Assembly: GCA_029007035.1 (NCBI GenBank)
Contig: JAQXHC010000015.1
Span: 1 to 64,000, forward strand
Origin: Oscillospiraceae bacterium
Lineage (GTDB): Bacteria; Bacillota; Clostridia; Oscillospirales; Ruminococcaceae
Direction of reading: 5' to 3'
DNA length: 64,000 nt
Below are positions 17,608-27,799 of this stretch, piece after piece (position 1 is the first letter of the stretch; each line of letters starts with the position of its first letter). A program made the translations under genes and the position numbers. The notes under the pieces were generated by a model that made no database searches, was not told where the DNA came from, and saw only the letters and a list, made by a program, of their open reading frames with translations.

Positions 17608-18768
17608 ATGTATAATATTCAGACGCTTAACAAGATTTCGACTATCGGCACAGATATTTTTGATAAGAGCAAGTACGCTGTTGCGGACGCTCCCGAGAAT
17701 CCGGATGCAATTATGGTTCGTTCGGCAAAGATGCACGATATGCAGTTCGGCAGCAATCTGCTTGCAATTGCCCGTGCAGGTGCAGGTGTAAATAATATTC
17801 CTGTTGACAGATGCGCTGAAGAAGGTATCTGTGTATTCAACACTCCCGGAGCTAATGCAAATGCTGTAAAGGAGCTTGCTATATGCGCGCTTCTTCTTGC
17901 TTCAAGAAAAATTACAGAAGCAGCAGCATGGGCTGCTTCATTAAAGGGAACTCCTGATGCTCCGAAGACGGTTGAAAGCGGCAAGTCTAAATTTGCAGGC
18001 CCCGAGCTGCTCGGAAAGACTCTCGGCATCATCGGTCTCGGTGCAATCGGCGGAAAGATCGCCAATGCTGCTCTTGCGCTCGGCATGAAAGTAATCGGCT
18101 ATGACCCGTATCTTTCAATCAATGCCGCTATTCACCTTGACAGCGCTGTTAAGGTAGTTTCCGACATCAACGACATTTACAAGGAGAGCGACTATATTAC
18201 GATTCATATGCCGTATACTCCTGCAACGAAGAATACAATCGATCAGCCGCAGATCGACATGATGAAGGACGGCGTCCGTCTTATAAACCTCGCAAGAGGA
18301 GAGCTTATCAACAGCGAGGCTGTAGTTAAGTCAATCGCAGACGGTAAGGTTGCAAAGTATGTAACCGACTTTGCTGACGATATTGTACTTGGTGTAGAGA
18401 ATGTTATCGTACTTCCGCATCTTGGTGCTTCAACTCCCGAGAGCGAGGACAACTGTGCAGTTATGGCTGCAAAGGAACTTATCGATTACATCGAGAACGG
18501 AAATATCCAGAACAGTGTAAATCTTCCCAATGCTTCAATGCAGGCTGTAGGCACAAAGATTTGTGTAATACATAAAAATGTCCCTGCTGTAATTGCAGCA
18601 ATGACATCTGTTGTAAGCAATGACGGACTCAACATTGAAAATATGGTAAACGCAAGCAAGAAAGACTATGCTTATACCATGATTGACGTAACAGGCGGCT
18701 TCAAGGACACTGTTGCAGATGATATCAAGGCTATTGACGGCGTTATCAGAGTTCGTGTAATCAAGTAA
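17608..18768 (+). CDS. serA: D-3-phosphoglycerate dehydrogenase with C-terminal ACT domain
   Basis: GKTLGIIGLGAIGGKIANAALALGMKVIGYDPYL; C-terminal ACT-like segment; follows serC. Confidence 0.94.
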   Translation: MYNIQTLNKISTIGTDIFDKSKYAVADAPENPDAIMVRSAKMHDMQFGSNLLAIARAGAGVNNIPVDRCAEEGICVFNTPGANANAVKELAICALLLASRKITEAAAWAASLKGTPDAPKTVESGKSKFAGPELLGKTLGIIGLGAIGGKIANAALALGMKVIGYDPYLSINAAIHLDSAVKVVSDINDIYKESDYITIHMPYTPATKNTIDQPQIDMMKDGVRLINLARGELINSEAVVKSIADGKVAKYVTDFADDIVLGVENVIVLPHLGASTPESEDNCAVMAAKELIDYIENGNIQNSVNLPNASMQAVGTKICVIHKNVPAVIAAMTSVVSNDGLNIENMVNASKKDYAYTMIDVTGGFKDTVADDIKAIDGVIRVRVIK

Positions 18769-18830
18769 ATATTCCTTGAGAGAGAAAATTCACGTCTCCG
18801 ATTAAGGTGACGGGTGATAAAAAACATTAT

Positions 18831-18868
18831 CAAAGCCGCTTTTGATATAAATATCAAAAGCGGCTTTG
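18831..18868. terminator. Intrinsic terminator / long perfect inverted repeat
   Basis: CAAAGCCGCTTTTGATAT-aa-ATATCAAAAGCGGCTTTG, perfect 18-bp inverted repeat between convergent genes. Confidence 0.75.
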
Positions 18869-18955
18869 TGATTTATTTGTTGTTGTTGTGATATAAAAGA
18901 AAATGTGCAAGCATATGTGCGATAAAGCATCAGCCGTTAATTCTGCGGTATTGCC

Positions 18956-19921
18956 TTAAATATATCCAAGCGATTTTAGTATAAACAGCCATGTAGTAAG
19001 CGTAAATGCACTGAGAAGTGTGGTGAGCATTACGGTGCAGGCAGTGATCGTGCCGTTGTGACCAAAATTCTTGCTCATTACAAAGCAGCTTCCCGTGGTC
19101 GCACTGCCGAGCATAACGAGTATAGCGATAAGCTTTTCTCCTCTGAATCCGAGCTTTACGGCAACCGGCAGGAAAATAACACAGAACAGTACAAGCTTGA
19201 CTGCGGCAATCCACACAGCTGTAGGAAACTTTTCCTTAGCTTCGCCTCCCTTGACGGAGGCTCCGAGAGCAATAAGAGATAGTGGGGTGGCCATGTTTCC
19301 GAGATAAGAAACGGATTTAGAGAGAATAACAGGCTGAGGAATGCTCAGTACCGACCAAATGATTCCGGCGAGAATTCCGAGAATAATGGGATTTGCGGCT
19401 ATATTTTTTATCGTGTTCAGTATCAGTCCGGTTCGGCTTTTGCCTGAATTGTGGTTTTCCGGAGCAGTAATTGACAGAATAGCAACGGCGGCAATATTGT
19501 AAAGCGGCACAGTTGCTGCAATCATCAGCGCAGCCATAGTTGACTGACCATAAATATTTTTGACAAATGCAATCCCGAGAATTGCAGCACTGCTTCGGTA
19601 GCACGCCTGAATGATCTCGCCGCGTTCGGACTTGTCCTTATGAAAGACAGAAAATATAACTGCAATTGAAATAGAGATAAGCGTTGCGAAAAAACAGAAC
19701 AGCACGAATTTGGTGTCCCATACAGCTTTGAAATCGGCAGTAGAAAGATCCATGAAAAGCAGTGCCGGAAGCAGGGCTTTGAATACGAATTGATTCAGCT
19801 TTTTTGTGGTATGTTCGTCCAGCAGACCAATTATAATCATTAGCTTGCCGAAAACCATCATTAAAAATACCGGAATTGTGGCATTAAGACTGAAAGTCAG
19901 GTTGTTCAGAAAATGATTCAT
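18956..19921 (-). CDS. AEC (auxin efflux carrier) family transporter
   Basis: About ten hydrophobic segments; FNATIPVFLMMVFGKLMIIIGLL… and GSATTGSCFVMSKNFGHNG; start at MNHFLNNL preferred. Confidence 0.88.
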   Translation of the reverse strand: MNHFLNNLTFSLNATIPVFLMMVFGKLMIIIGLLDEHTTKKLNQFVFKALLPALLFMDLSTADFKAVWDTKFVLFCFFATLISISIAVIFSVFHKDKSERGEIIQACYRSSAAILGIAFVKNIYGQSTMAALMIAATVPLYNIAAVAILSITAPENHNSGKSRTGLILNTIKNIAANPIILGILAGIIWSVLSIPQPVILSKSVSYLGNMATPLSLIALGASVKGGEAKEKFPTAVWIAAVKLVLFCVIFLPVAVKLGFRGEKLIAILVMLGSATTGSCFVMSKNFGHNGTITACTVMLTTLLSAFTLTTWLFILKSLGYI

Positions 19922-20025
19922 AACAAAACTCCCGTTCGGATAAATATGTCTCAATAAATATTATATCACGGTTTTCGGGAATTTCAATAAGGCAGTTGAT
20001 TTATTGTCGTATCCGGGAAATTTTA

Positions 20026-20054
20026 TTGACTTTAAAATAATTATATGGTATAAT
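20026..20054 (+). promoter_or_regulatory. Sigma-A-type promoter for the GH53 gene
   Basis: TTGACT - 17 nt - TATAAT. Confidence 0.7.
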
Positions 20055-20093
20055 TATCCAATATAAAGATAACTTAAAATTAATTATTAATTA

Positions 20094-22070
20094 ATGGAAT
20101 TGGTGAAAAATATGAAGCTTAAACGATTAACTGCGCTGCTTGCATCGGCAGTGCTTATGTCCGCGATTACAGGCATAATTGCTCCCGAACGCATTTCGGC
20201 TGAGAATAATTACGGCGCGGTTTATTTTAATGATTTCGATATGTCTGTCAACGGAGGAGAGCCGATTAAGGGAGTTGATGTTTCATCTGTTATAGCCGTG
20301 GAAAATGCAGGAGTGAAATTTTACGGCAGGGACGGCTCGGAACAGGACATTTTTAAAACTCTCTCTGAAAGCGGCGTGAATTATATACGTGTGCGTGTGT
20401 GGAACGCTCCTTATGACAGCAGCGGAAACAGCTACGGAGGCGGAAACAACGACGTTTATACCGCCGCTGAAATCGGCAGACGGGCTGCTGAATATAATAT
20501 GAAGCTTCTCGTCGATTTTCAGTATTCCGATTTCTGGTCGGATCCGGGCAAACAGAGAGTTCCCAAAGCATGGGAAGGCTATACCGCAGAAAGAAAAAAA
20601 CAGGCAATTTACGATTATACAAAAAGCAGTCTTAAAATAATCTCCGATGCCGGAGCGGACATCGGCATGGTTCAGGTCGGAAACGAAACAAACTGCCTGT
20701 TCTGCGGTGAAAGCGATATGTATGTGATCAGCAGTATGTTTTCAAGCGGCTGCAAGGCAGTCAGGGAGTTCGACAGTTCAGTGATGATTGCACTCCACTT
20801 TGCCAATCCTGCAACGGGCTATTTTGACTGGTATGCAAAGGTTCTCAGCGAGTGCAATGTCGATTACGATGTTTTTGCCGCTTCATATTATCCATATTGG
20901 CACGGTACAGCAGAGAACTTAACGTCCGTGCTGAAAGGGATCGCCGACACCTATAATAAATACGTAATGGTCGCGGAAACAGCATATCCTTACACCGACG
21001 AGGACGGCGATACTTTCGGAAACGCAGTTTCATCGGGCTCGTCAAATGTCGACCTCAGATATGATATTTCCGTGGAGGGGCAGGCGGCATGTCTTACCGA
21101 CGTTTTCCGTGCGGTTGCAAATGTAGGTCCTAAGGGAATCGGTGTTTTCTACTGGGAGCCTGCATGGCTCGGGAAATACGGCATATCATGGAATGAACAG
21201 AGCGAGCTATGGAAGAAATACGGCTCGGGCTGGGCAACGGAATACGCTTCAGAATTCGACCCCGAGGTTACGGATGCAGGCGGTTCTTCATACGACAATC
21301 AGGCGCTTTTCGACTTTACGGGAAAGCCTCTCGAATCTCTTGAAGTTTTCGGAAATATTTATCCCATAAGGAAAAATCCCCCTGCCGTAATTGCAGAGGG
21401 CTCTTACAGAATAAGGAATCTCAGCAGCGGACTTTATCTTACTGTTTCGGGCGCAAGTGCTGAATCAGGCGCAAATGTATTTCAGTATGAAGCTGACGGT
21501 GCAGCGGATTACAATACATGGCATTTCGTAAAATCGAAAAACGGCTATTATGAAATTTATTCAGATATTGACGGCGGAAACAGGCTCCTGCTTGACCTTG
21601 ACATGGGAAAACCCGATAACAGAACAAATATCGGTGTTTACACCAACACTGAAAGCGACGCACAGAAGTTCAAGCTTGTGGCAAATGATGACGGAAGCTA
21701 TTATATTCTGACAAAAGCATCGGGAGACAGAAGTGCGGTTGAAATTGCAGATGCGTCGGGAAGCAGAGGCGGCAATGCTCAGCAGTTTGAGATTAGCGGT
21801 CATGATTGTCAGAAGTGGGTTCTCGAACCTGTTGAAGCATTCAGCATGACAGGTGATCTGAACGGAGATAATTCAGTGGACGTACTTGATTTGATTCTGC
21901 TCAGACGGAGTATAGTTGAAAATTCTTCTGATATCGAGTGTGATATGGACGGTAACGGGGTTGTTTCCGCAGACGATCTGAATGTGATGCAGAATTATCT
22001 GCTTGGTCGGGGAGATATTGATTTTAAAACACACGGAACTCCGAAAAATACGATTTTTCCGGAGCGTTAA
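20094..22070 (+). CDS. GH53 endo-beta-1,4-galactanase with ricin-type (CBM13-like) module and dockerin
   Basis: PIKGVDVSSVIAVENAGVKFYGRDG…NYIRVRVWNAPYD…LLVDFQYSDFWSDPGKQRVPKAW…VQVGNETN; RIRNLSSGLYLTVSG…; MTGDLNGDNSVDVLDLILLRRSI…CDMDGNGVVSADDLNVMQNYLLG. Confidence 0.93.
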   Translation: MELVKNMKLKRLTALLASAVLMSAITGIIAPERISAENNYGAVYFNDFDMSVNGGEPIKGVDVSSVIAVENAGVKFYGRDGSEQDIFKTLSESGVNYIRVRVWNAPYDSSGNSYGGGNNDVYTAAEIGRRAAEYNMKLLVDFQYSDFWSDPGKQRVPKAWEGYTAERKKQAIYDYTKSSLKIISDAGADIGMVQVGNETNCLFCGESDMYVISSMFSSGCKAVREFDSSVMIALHFANPATGYFDWYAKVLSECNVDYDVFAASYYPYWHGTAENLTSVLKGIADTYNKYVMVAETAYPYTDEDGDTFGNAVSSGSSNVDLRYDISVEGQAACLTDVFRAVANVGPKGIGVFYWEPAWLGKYGISWNEQSELWKKYGSGWATEYASEFDPEVTDAGGSSYDNQALFDFTGKPLESLEVFGNIYPIRKNPPAVIAEGSYRIRNLSSGLYLTVSGASAESGANVFQYEADGAADYNTWHFVKSKNGYYEIYSDIDGGNRLLLDLDMGKPDNRTNIGVYTNTESDAQKFKLVANDDGSYYILTKASGDRSAVEIADASGSRGGNAQQFEISGHDCQKWVLEPVEAFSMTGDLNGDNSVDVLDLILLRRSIVENSSDIECDMDGNGVVSADDLNVMQNYLLGRGDIDFKTHGTPKNTIFPER

Positions 22071-22074
22071 CAGC

Positions 22075-22572
22075 TTATGAGCCGCGTTTTTCCGCGATGT
22101 GAGCGATGATTCCGAGAATGATAAACGATGCTGTAATTCCGGTCAATGCTCCTGCTGTATCAAGGAGCATATCCCTGATCATACAGGCTCGTCCGGGAAC
22201 AAAATACTGATGAATTTCATCGGAAACCGCGTAGAGAAAGCAAAAAAATAACGAGCCGGCGCTGCCTGCCGAAAGGAGCTTCCTTTGTCCTGCTGTGAGT
22301 GAAACGCAGAATCCAAGAGACGCGTAAATTGTGAAATGTGCGGTTTTTCTGACGATGTGGCTGAGCAAACCGAGAATTTCCGACTGTCTGTCAGCTGAAA
22401 ACGAGCTATAATCCGGATAAAAAATTTTTATTGCAATATCAGTGAAAAAGCCGCTCGTATCGGAGGAGCTGTCGGCATCCTCACAGGAAAAAAGAAATAT
22501 CAGAACCATAACGGCAATGCTTAAAATTGCGGAAATAATCCGTGAAACGGAGATTTGTCGGGTGTCCTTCAT
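22075..22572 (-). CDS. VanZ-like family membrane protein
   Basis: VRKTAHFTIYASLGFCVSL…FLYAVSDEIHQYFVPGRACMIRDMLLDTAGALTG. Confidence 0.9.
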   Translation of the reverse strand: MKDTRQISVSRIISAILSIAVMVLIFLFSCEDADSSSDTSGFFTDIAIKIFYPDYSSFSADRQSEILGLLSHIVRKTAHFTIYASLGFCVSLTAGQRKLLSAGSAGSLFFCFLYAVSDEIHQYFVPGRACMIRDMLLDTAGALTGITASFIILGIIAHIAEKRGS

Positions 22573-22674
22573 TAAAAATATCCTTTCGGTGTTGATTTTA
22601 TCGGAGAAGTGTGGTATAATCAAAGTACGGCGGTAAAGTTTATGCCGCAAAAAGCGAAAACGGAGGCAGATTCA

Positions 22675-22941
22675 ATGGAAGAAAATGAGAATATAGTTGA
22701 GCTTACCGCCGAGGACGGAAGTGTTATAAAGCTTGAATTCCTCGACCTTATCGAATATTGCGGCGGAGAATATGCAGTGTTTATCGAAACCGAAGCCGAT
22801 TCGGACGAGGTGATAATTTTACTTGCCGAAAACCTCGGCGCGGAGGACGAGCAGTTCTCGCGGGTGGAGGACGAAAATGTTGTCTCCGCAGTGTTTGAAC
22901 TTTTTCGGGAACGAAATTCCGATATCTTTGATTTTGAATAA
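22675..22941 (+). CDS. DUF1292-like small acidic protein
   Basis: MEENENIVELTAEDGSVIKLEFLDLIEYCGGEYAVFIETE…; RBS cggagg upstream; start at 22675 preferred. Confidence 0.75.
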   Translation: MEENENIVELTAEDGSVIKLEFLDLIEYCGGEYAVFIETEADSDEVIILLAENLGAEDEQFSRVEDENVVSAVFELFRERNSDIFDFE

Positions 22942-22948
22942 GTATTTT

Positions 22949-22977
22949 AACCGCTTCGTTACTGTTATGAAGCGGTT
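22949..22977. terminator. Intrinsic terminator between convergent genes
   Basis: AACCGCTTC-gttactgttat-GAAGCGGTT followed by T/A tract. Confidence 0.65.
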
Positions 22978-23669
22978 TATTTTATGCGGAATTTTCGCAG
23001 ATGCTCCTTATGCTCCCTGGGTACGCGGAAGCTTTCACGCGCCTTTCTGATGGTACGGTTGTGGGTTTCGGCGTCAAGGCGATAATTTTCAATGTACGGC
23101 AGAACATCATCATACCGGAGCGTCAGCGCCGTTGCAAAATACCATGCAGCCGCCATGCTGATATAGTAATCGTCCTTTGGCAGGCTCAGCACAAGCTCGG
23201 GGTATTCATTGCTGAAATTATCTCCGAGAAAATGGCGCATCAGCATAACAATCCCGAAACGGACGGTATAAACGTGATCTGATGCAGTCCAAAGGCGGAT
23301 TTTCTCAATCAGTTTATCGGGATTTTTGCCGAAAACCTTTGGCGAAATCATGTCGCAGGTTGCCCAGTTATCTATATAAGGAAGAAAAAGTTCAATTTCT
23401 GCGGCGCATTTTTCAAAATCCCGGAGCTGTTCAATTATAAAGCCATGAAGATTGTTTTCGTCGTAGTATTTGTGTGGAAGATCGTTAAGAAATTGCTGTA
23501 TATCAGGATTTTTGAACAGTTCCCTTGCAAACTTTCTGAGTTCGGGAGTACGTACTCCGATTATTCGTTCGGGGTGTACAGTGGGTATAAGCTTCGTATG
23601 GAAGCTGCGGTAATTATCGTCTGCAAGCTCGAAAAGCCGTGTGCGGATTTCTGAGGATATAGCATTCAT
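22977..23669 (-). CDS. DNA alkylation repair protein (AlkD-like HEAT-repeat family)
   Basis: IIGVRTPELRKFARELFKN…DNWATCDMISPKVFGKN…RFGIVMLMRHFL…YYISMAAAWYFATAL. Confidence 0.9.
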   Translation of the reverse strand: MNAISSEIRTRLFELADDNYRSFHTKLIPTVHPERIIGVRTPELRKFARELFKNPDIQQFLNDLPHKYYDENNLHGFIIEQLRDFEKCAAEIELFLPYIDNWATCDMISPKVFGKNPDKLIEKIRLWTASDHVYTVRFGIVMLMRHFLGDNFSNEYPELVLSLPKDDYYISMAAAWYFATALTLRYDDVLPYIENYRLDAETHNRTIRKARESFRVPREHKEHLRKFRIK

Positions 23670-23670
23670 G

Positions 23671-24579
23671 TTAAAGCCTCCAAATTGAAAAAGTCGGTGT
23701 TAAGGTGAAAAAACGTTCCGGGAGTATAATCGAATTGAGAAGCTGTTCAACTGAAGCTTCAAAAAAATTTATGCCCAAAAAATACGTGATTAGAAGAACG
23801 GCAAAAATCACAATTAAGACAGTCAGCAGAATCTCCTTTGCTGTAAGGTTTTTGACACGCCGTTTTCCGCTTATATCGACGATATATCGGTCACTTCCCG
23901 AATAGAGTCCGACTCCGGACAGCATCTTTGCTTTTGCCTCTCCGCCAAAGCCTGAAGCTATTTTTTTTGCAGCTGCTTCGGAAAAAAGCATTCCGTAGAA
24001 CAGCTTTTCCGATTCTGTGCGGAATCCTGTGTCCTCGATTACTTTTTTTGGACAGTCAGCGAAAAAACTATTCCAGACCGCCGCACTGTTTCGCAAATCG
24101 GGATCCGCGGCGAGCTTTTTAAGACGGCTGAAAAATACCGAAACCATTTCCTCATTTGTCAAAGGCCGGCTATTATCAATTGATGTTTTTTCGTCGTTTA
24201 CAGCCGAAAAATCAAAATGTTCCGACGGACGTACTGAAGCAGTTTTTCTGGTCTGCGGCTTATTATCCGGCAAATCCACGTGTTTCAGTTCGGGGGCAGA
24301 GCAATCTTTATCTGCATCGTCTGAGTCAGTCCATGTCGGCTCAAAAACATCAAATACTGTTTGTCGTCTGATGACCTTAAAATCTACGCTGACATCGCCG
24401 TCACCGCGGTTATGAACGGTTTTGGCAAAGCGGCAGGCAGCTTTATATGCAGAATGGATTTTCTTGAATTCTTCCGGGTGCTCTTCGGGGTTGAATGCCT
24501 TTGCTTTTTCAGCGTAGGCGGACTTGATTTTCGATATATCATTGGTCGGCTCAATGCCGAGAATTTCCCAGAACATCAC
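23671..24579 (-). CDS. J-domain-like membrane protein (HPD position reads NPE)
   Basis: MMFWEILGIEPTNDISKIKSAYAEKAKAFNPEEHPEEFKKIHSAYKAA; C-terminal TM; overlaps the Hsp70 paralog by 4 bp. Confidence 0.85.
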   Translation of the reverse strand: MMFWEILGIEPTNDISKIKSAYAEKAKAFNPEEHPEEFKKIHSAYKAACRFAKTVHNRGDGDVSVDFKVIRRQTVFDVFEPTWTDSDDADKDCSAPELKHVDLPDNKPQTRKTASVRPSEHFDFSAVNDEKTSIDNSRPLTNEEMVSVFFSRLKKLAADPDLRNSAAVWNSFFADCPKKVIEDTGFRTESEKLFYGMLFSEAAAKKIASGFGGEAKAKMLSGVGLYSGSDRYIVDISGKRRVKNLTAKEILLTVLIVIFAVLLITYFLGINFFEASVEQLLNSIILPERFFTLTPTFSIWRL

Positions 24580-26264
24580 AGCTCACCCATATTGTCGAAC
24601 CGGTCGAGGAGCGCGCTGAGAGCTGAATATGTTCTGCGGATCTCATGACCCGAACCGAGCTTCAGAGCCGCTCTGAACAGATTCAGATGGTGCTGGATCA
24701 TTTCACGCTCAATTGACAGTGCCTCCTCAAAGGCACGCTCTGCACGGGCGATAAGAAACCGGTTCTGCTCTTTTTCGGCAGGCAGGATTCTCAGACTCTC
24801 CATATGTCTGCGGCATTTATCCGCTTCTTCACCGCTGAGAGTTCCGCGGTTTCCGCTGAACAGTTTAGTAGAGGTTTTTCCGTCGCCTGTTGTAATGACA
24901 TCGACCATGAGAATTCCGTTTACATCATAGGTCATTCGCACCCTGCAAATCGGTGTGTGTTTCTTTGCGGGAGGACAGTCAACTTCCAATTCGCCGAGGA
25001 AAAGATTCTTTTTCGGAAGAATGCTTTCTCCCTGATAGATGTCGATTTTCACCTTTGACTGACCGTCGCGGATCGCGGAAAATGTCTGTTCACGGCTTGC
25101 GGGAAGAGCCGTATTCCGTTCAATAATAAAGCTCATCACAAGTTCGCCGGAAGTCTCGTCAAGTGTAGATGTTCCAAGGGAAAACGGACATATGTCGGTA
25201 AGAATTACGTCTTTAAGCTCCTCGTTACGGCTTTTTATGCCTGCGAAAATTCCTGCTCCGACTGCAACGGCTGTTTCGGGATTGATGTCGGTGCATGGGG
25301 ATTTTCCTGTGATTTTTTCGATGAATGCCTGAACAGTCGGCATTTTGCACGAGCCTCCAACGAGGATTATATCGTCAATTTCACTCATAGAGCATCGGCT
25401 GTCACGGAGAACTTTTTTGATCGGTGCGGAAATTCTTCCGAAAATATCCGATGAAATTTCAATAAGCTTATTGTTGTCAAGCGTCATGCTGTATTGTTTT
25501 CCGTCGATGTTAGCTGCCATAATGGTCATAGGGAGCTCGGAGAGTGTCCGCTTGCAGCTTTCGGCTGTCTTGTATATTACTGCGCGGCTGTCGGGGGAAA
25601 GAGCGTTATAGTCAATTTCGTTTACAGTGCAGAAATAATGAGCTATAGCTTCATTGAAGTCTTTTCCTCCGAGGTGATTGTCACCTGCGACGGCAAGAAT
25701 CTCGATAATGCTGTCGAATGCGTCAACCACCGAAACGTCAAGTGTACCTCCTCCGAAATCGACGATCAGATATGTACCAGCACGAAAATCATGGGCGGCA
25801 AGATATGCAAGAGCTGCGGCAGAGGGTTCGTTTACGAGTCTCTCGGCTTTTAGACCGGCAAGTTCAGCGGCGAGCTTTGTCGCGCTTCGGGCATTGTCGT
25901 CAAAGTACGCAGGTACGCTGATTACAGCTTCATCCACAGACTCGCCGAGATATTTTTCTGCATCTGATTTTATCTTTTTAAGCACCAGTGAAGAAAGCTC
26001 CTCGGGGGTGAAGCTTTTTCCTCCGAGGGTAATTTCCCGCCGCTGACCGATATAGCGCTTGAACTCCGAAGCCGAGCGGCCGGGGTGAGAGATAAGCCGT
26101 TCTACTGCTATTCTGCCGACGAGCACATCTTCGTCATCGTCGATGCTTACAGCCGAGGGAGTAAATGCGTCACCGATTGAATTTCTGATAAGCTCGGTTT
26201 TTCCGTTCCTGCGGCAGGCGGCAAGGCTGTTGGTTGTACCTAAATCTATCCCGATTATTGCCAT
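24576..26264 (-). CDS. Hsp70 family (DnaK-like) protein
   Basis: IGIDLGTTNSLAAC…VISVPAYFDDNARSATKLAAELAGL…LIVDFGGGTLDVSVVD…ILVGGSCKMPTVQAFI. Confidence 0.95.
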   Translation of the reverse strand: MAIIGIDLGTTNSLAACRRNGKTELIRNSIGDAFTPSAVSIDDDEDVLVGRIAVERLISHPGRSASEFKRYIGQRREITLGGKSFTPEELSSLVLKKIKSDAEKYLGESVDEAVISVPAYFDDNARSATKLAAELAGLKAERLVNEPSAAALAYLAAHDFRAGTYLIVDFGGGTLDVSVVDAFDSIIEILAVAGDNHLGGKDFNEAIAHYFCTVNEIDYNALSPDSRAVIYKTAESCKRTLSELPMTIMAANIDGKQYSMTLDNNKLIEISSDIFGRISAPIKKVLRDSRCSMSEIDDIILVGGSCKMPTVQAFIEKITGKSPCTDINPETAVAVGAGIFAGIKSRNEELKDVILTDICPFSLGTSTLDETSGELVMSFIIERNTALPASREQTFSAIRDGQSKVKIDIYQGESILPKKNLFLGELEVDCPPAKKHTPICRVRMTYDVNGILMVDVITTGDGKTSTKLFSGNRGTLSGEEADKCRRHMESLRILPAEKEQNRFLIARAERAFEEALSIEREMIQHHLNLFRAALKLGSGHEIRRTYSALSALLDRFDNMGEL

Positions 26265-26329
26265 GACAATTCTCCTTTTTACAGTGTAAAAATATTATAT
26301 CATTTTAACCGTTGGGTGTCAACTGTGTA

Positions 26330-26492
26330 AGGACCTGTCTTCACAGGCAAATGCGTACGTATTTTCGGCAGATTTTGCCGCAGACTGCGTAAAAAATCCT
26401 TGCCGTGTGACAGTACGCCTGCGGATTATCGTCTTGTCTGCAACAAAATTATGCCCGAAAATCCACACACATTTCCTATGAGGACAGGTTCT
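26330..26492. repeat. Long imperfect inverted-repeat element (family A, copy 1)
   Basis: Ends AGGACCTGTCTTCACAGG / CCTATGAGGACAGGTTCT; inverted similarity continues inward for roughly 55-60 nt per arm. Confidence 0.75.
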
Positions 26493-26554
26493 AAATTTTT
26501 GCTTTACAACAGCGGTGATATGTGTTATAATTTTACATGAAAGGCGGTGAGTGC

Positions 26555-27799
26555 ATGAGAAAGGTTGAAACGGCGGATATAGCGGTCCTTGGCGGCGGAG
26601 CTTCGGGTCTTGCGGCGGCGGTGAGCGTTCTTGAAACGTATAATTGCAGGCTTATCGTTGCAGAGCGTCTTGACCGCGTGGGGAAAAAGCTTCTTGCAAC
26701 GGGCAACGGACGATGCAATCTCAGTAACCGCAGTCTTTCAGCAGAAGCTTACAGCGGTTCGGTTAAAAATATGATGCAGATAATCGGAACATCTGCCGAT
26801 ACCGAGGATTTTTTTATGAGCATGGGAATGCTTTGTGTCAGCGACAGCGAGGGACGTATTTATCCAAGGAGCAACAGTGCGTCGTCGGTTCTTGATGCAC
26901 TCAGAATTAAGCTGAAAGAGCTTGGAGGAGAGGAACTCTGCGGATTTGACGTTAAGAATATCCGGACGGAAAGTGATGGATTTACTCTTGTCTCTGACAG
27001 CGGAGAGATTGAATGTAAAAGACTCATTATCGCCGCAGGGGGATACGCCTCTCCTGTGTTCGGAACGGACGGAACGGTTATGCGGATTCTGCGGAATATG
27101 GGTTATAAAACGTCGAAAATCTGCCCTGCCGCCGCTCCGCTCAGAGTAAGTCAGGAGCAGATAAGAGGACTTAAAGGAGTCCGTGCGAAATGTACGGTCA
27201 AAGCCGTTTCGGATGGTATGATCCTTCGTGAGGAAAGCGGAGAAATCCAGTTTACCGACAACGCACTTTCCGGAATCTGCGTTTTTAATCTTGCAAAATA
27301 TTTATCGGGCTATGAGGGCAGACTGATTCTTTCAGCTGACTTTTGTCCTGATATGAGCGAAAATAAGCTTACGGAATTTCTGTGCCTTGCTCAATCAGCA
27401 CGGTATAATTGCAGTTTGGACGATTTTCTGACGGGACTGCTAACGAAAAAGCTTGCGTCATACATCATGAAAAGGAGTGTCGGACGACTTCTGACGGAGA
27501 GCGTTTCAGAACTTAAATATGCCGATTTGAAGCGTATTTCCCACAATATAAAGAATCTTGATTTTAATATTTCCGGAGCTTCTCCATGGCAGAATGCACA
27601 GGTCACATTCGGCGGAATTCACGGAAGCTGCGTGGATAAAAGGCTTGAATCAAAGCTTCACAAGGGAATGTATCTGTGCGGAGAAATTCTCGATGTGACA
27701 GGAGACTGCGGCGGTTTCAACCTGCAGTGGGCATGGTCGTCAGGACGGCTTGCAGGCAGCAGCTGTGCGGAATCGCTGAGAGCGGAGGAGCTGAAATGA
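26555..27799 (+). CDS. NAD(P)/FAD-dependent oxidoreductase (HI0933/BaiN-like)
   Basis: ADIAVLGGGASGLAAAVSVLE…GKKLLATGNGRCNLSN…CGEILDVTGDCGGFNLQWAWSSGRLAG; RBS before 26555. Confidence 0.93.
   Translation: MRKVETADIAVLGGGASGLAAAVSVLETYNCRLIVAERLDRVGKKLLATGNGRCNLSNRSLSAEAYSGSVKNMMQIIGTSADTEDFFMSMGMLCVSDSEGRIYPRSNSASSVLDALRIKLKELGGEELCGFDVKNIRTESDGFTLVSDSGEIECKRLIIAAGGYASPVFGTDGTVMRILRNMGYKTSKICPAAAPLRVSQEQIRGLKGVRAKCTVKAVSDGMILREESGEIQFTDNALSGICVFNLAKYLSGYEGRLILSADFCPDMSENKLTEFLCLAQSARYNCSLDDFLTGLLTKKLASYIMKRSVGRLLTESVSELKYADLKRISHNIKNLDFNISGASPWQNAQVTFGGIHGSCVDKRLESKLHKGMYLCGEILDVTGDCGGFNLQWAWSSGRLAGSSCAESLRAEELK

Noticed and set aside
17619-18086. 155-aa minus-strand ORF
   Set aside because: Antisense of the well-supported serA gene with no RBS.
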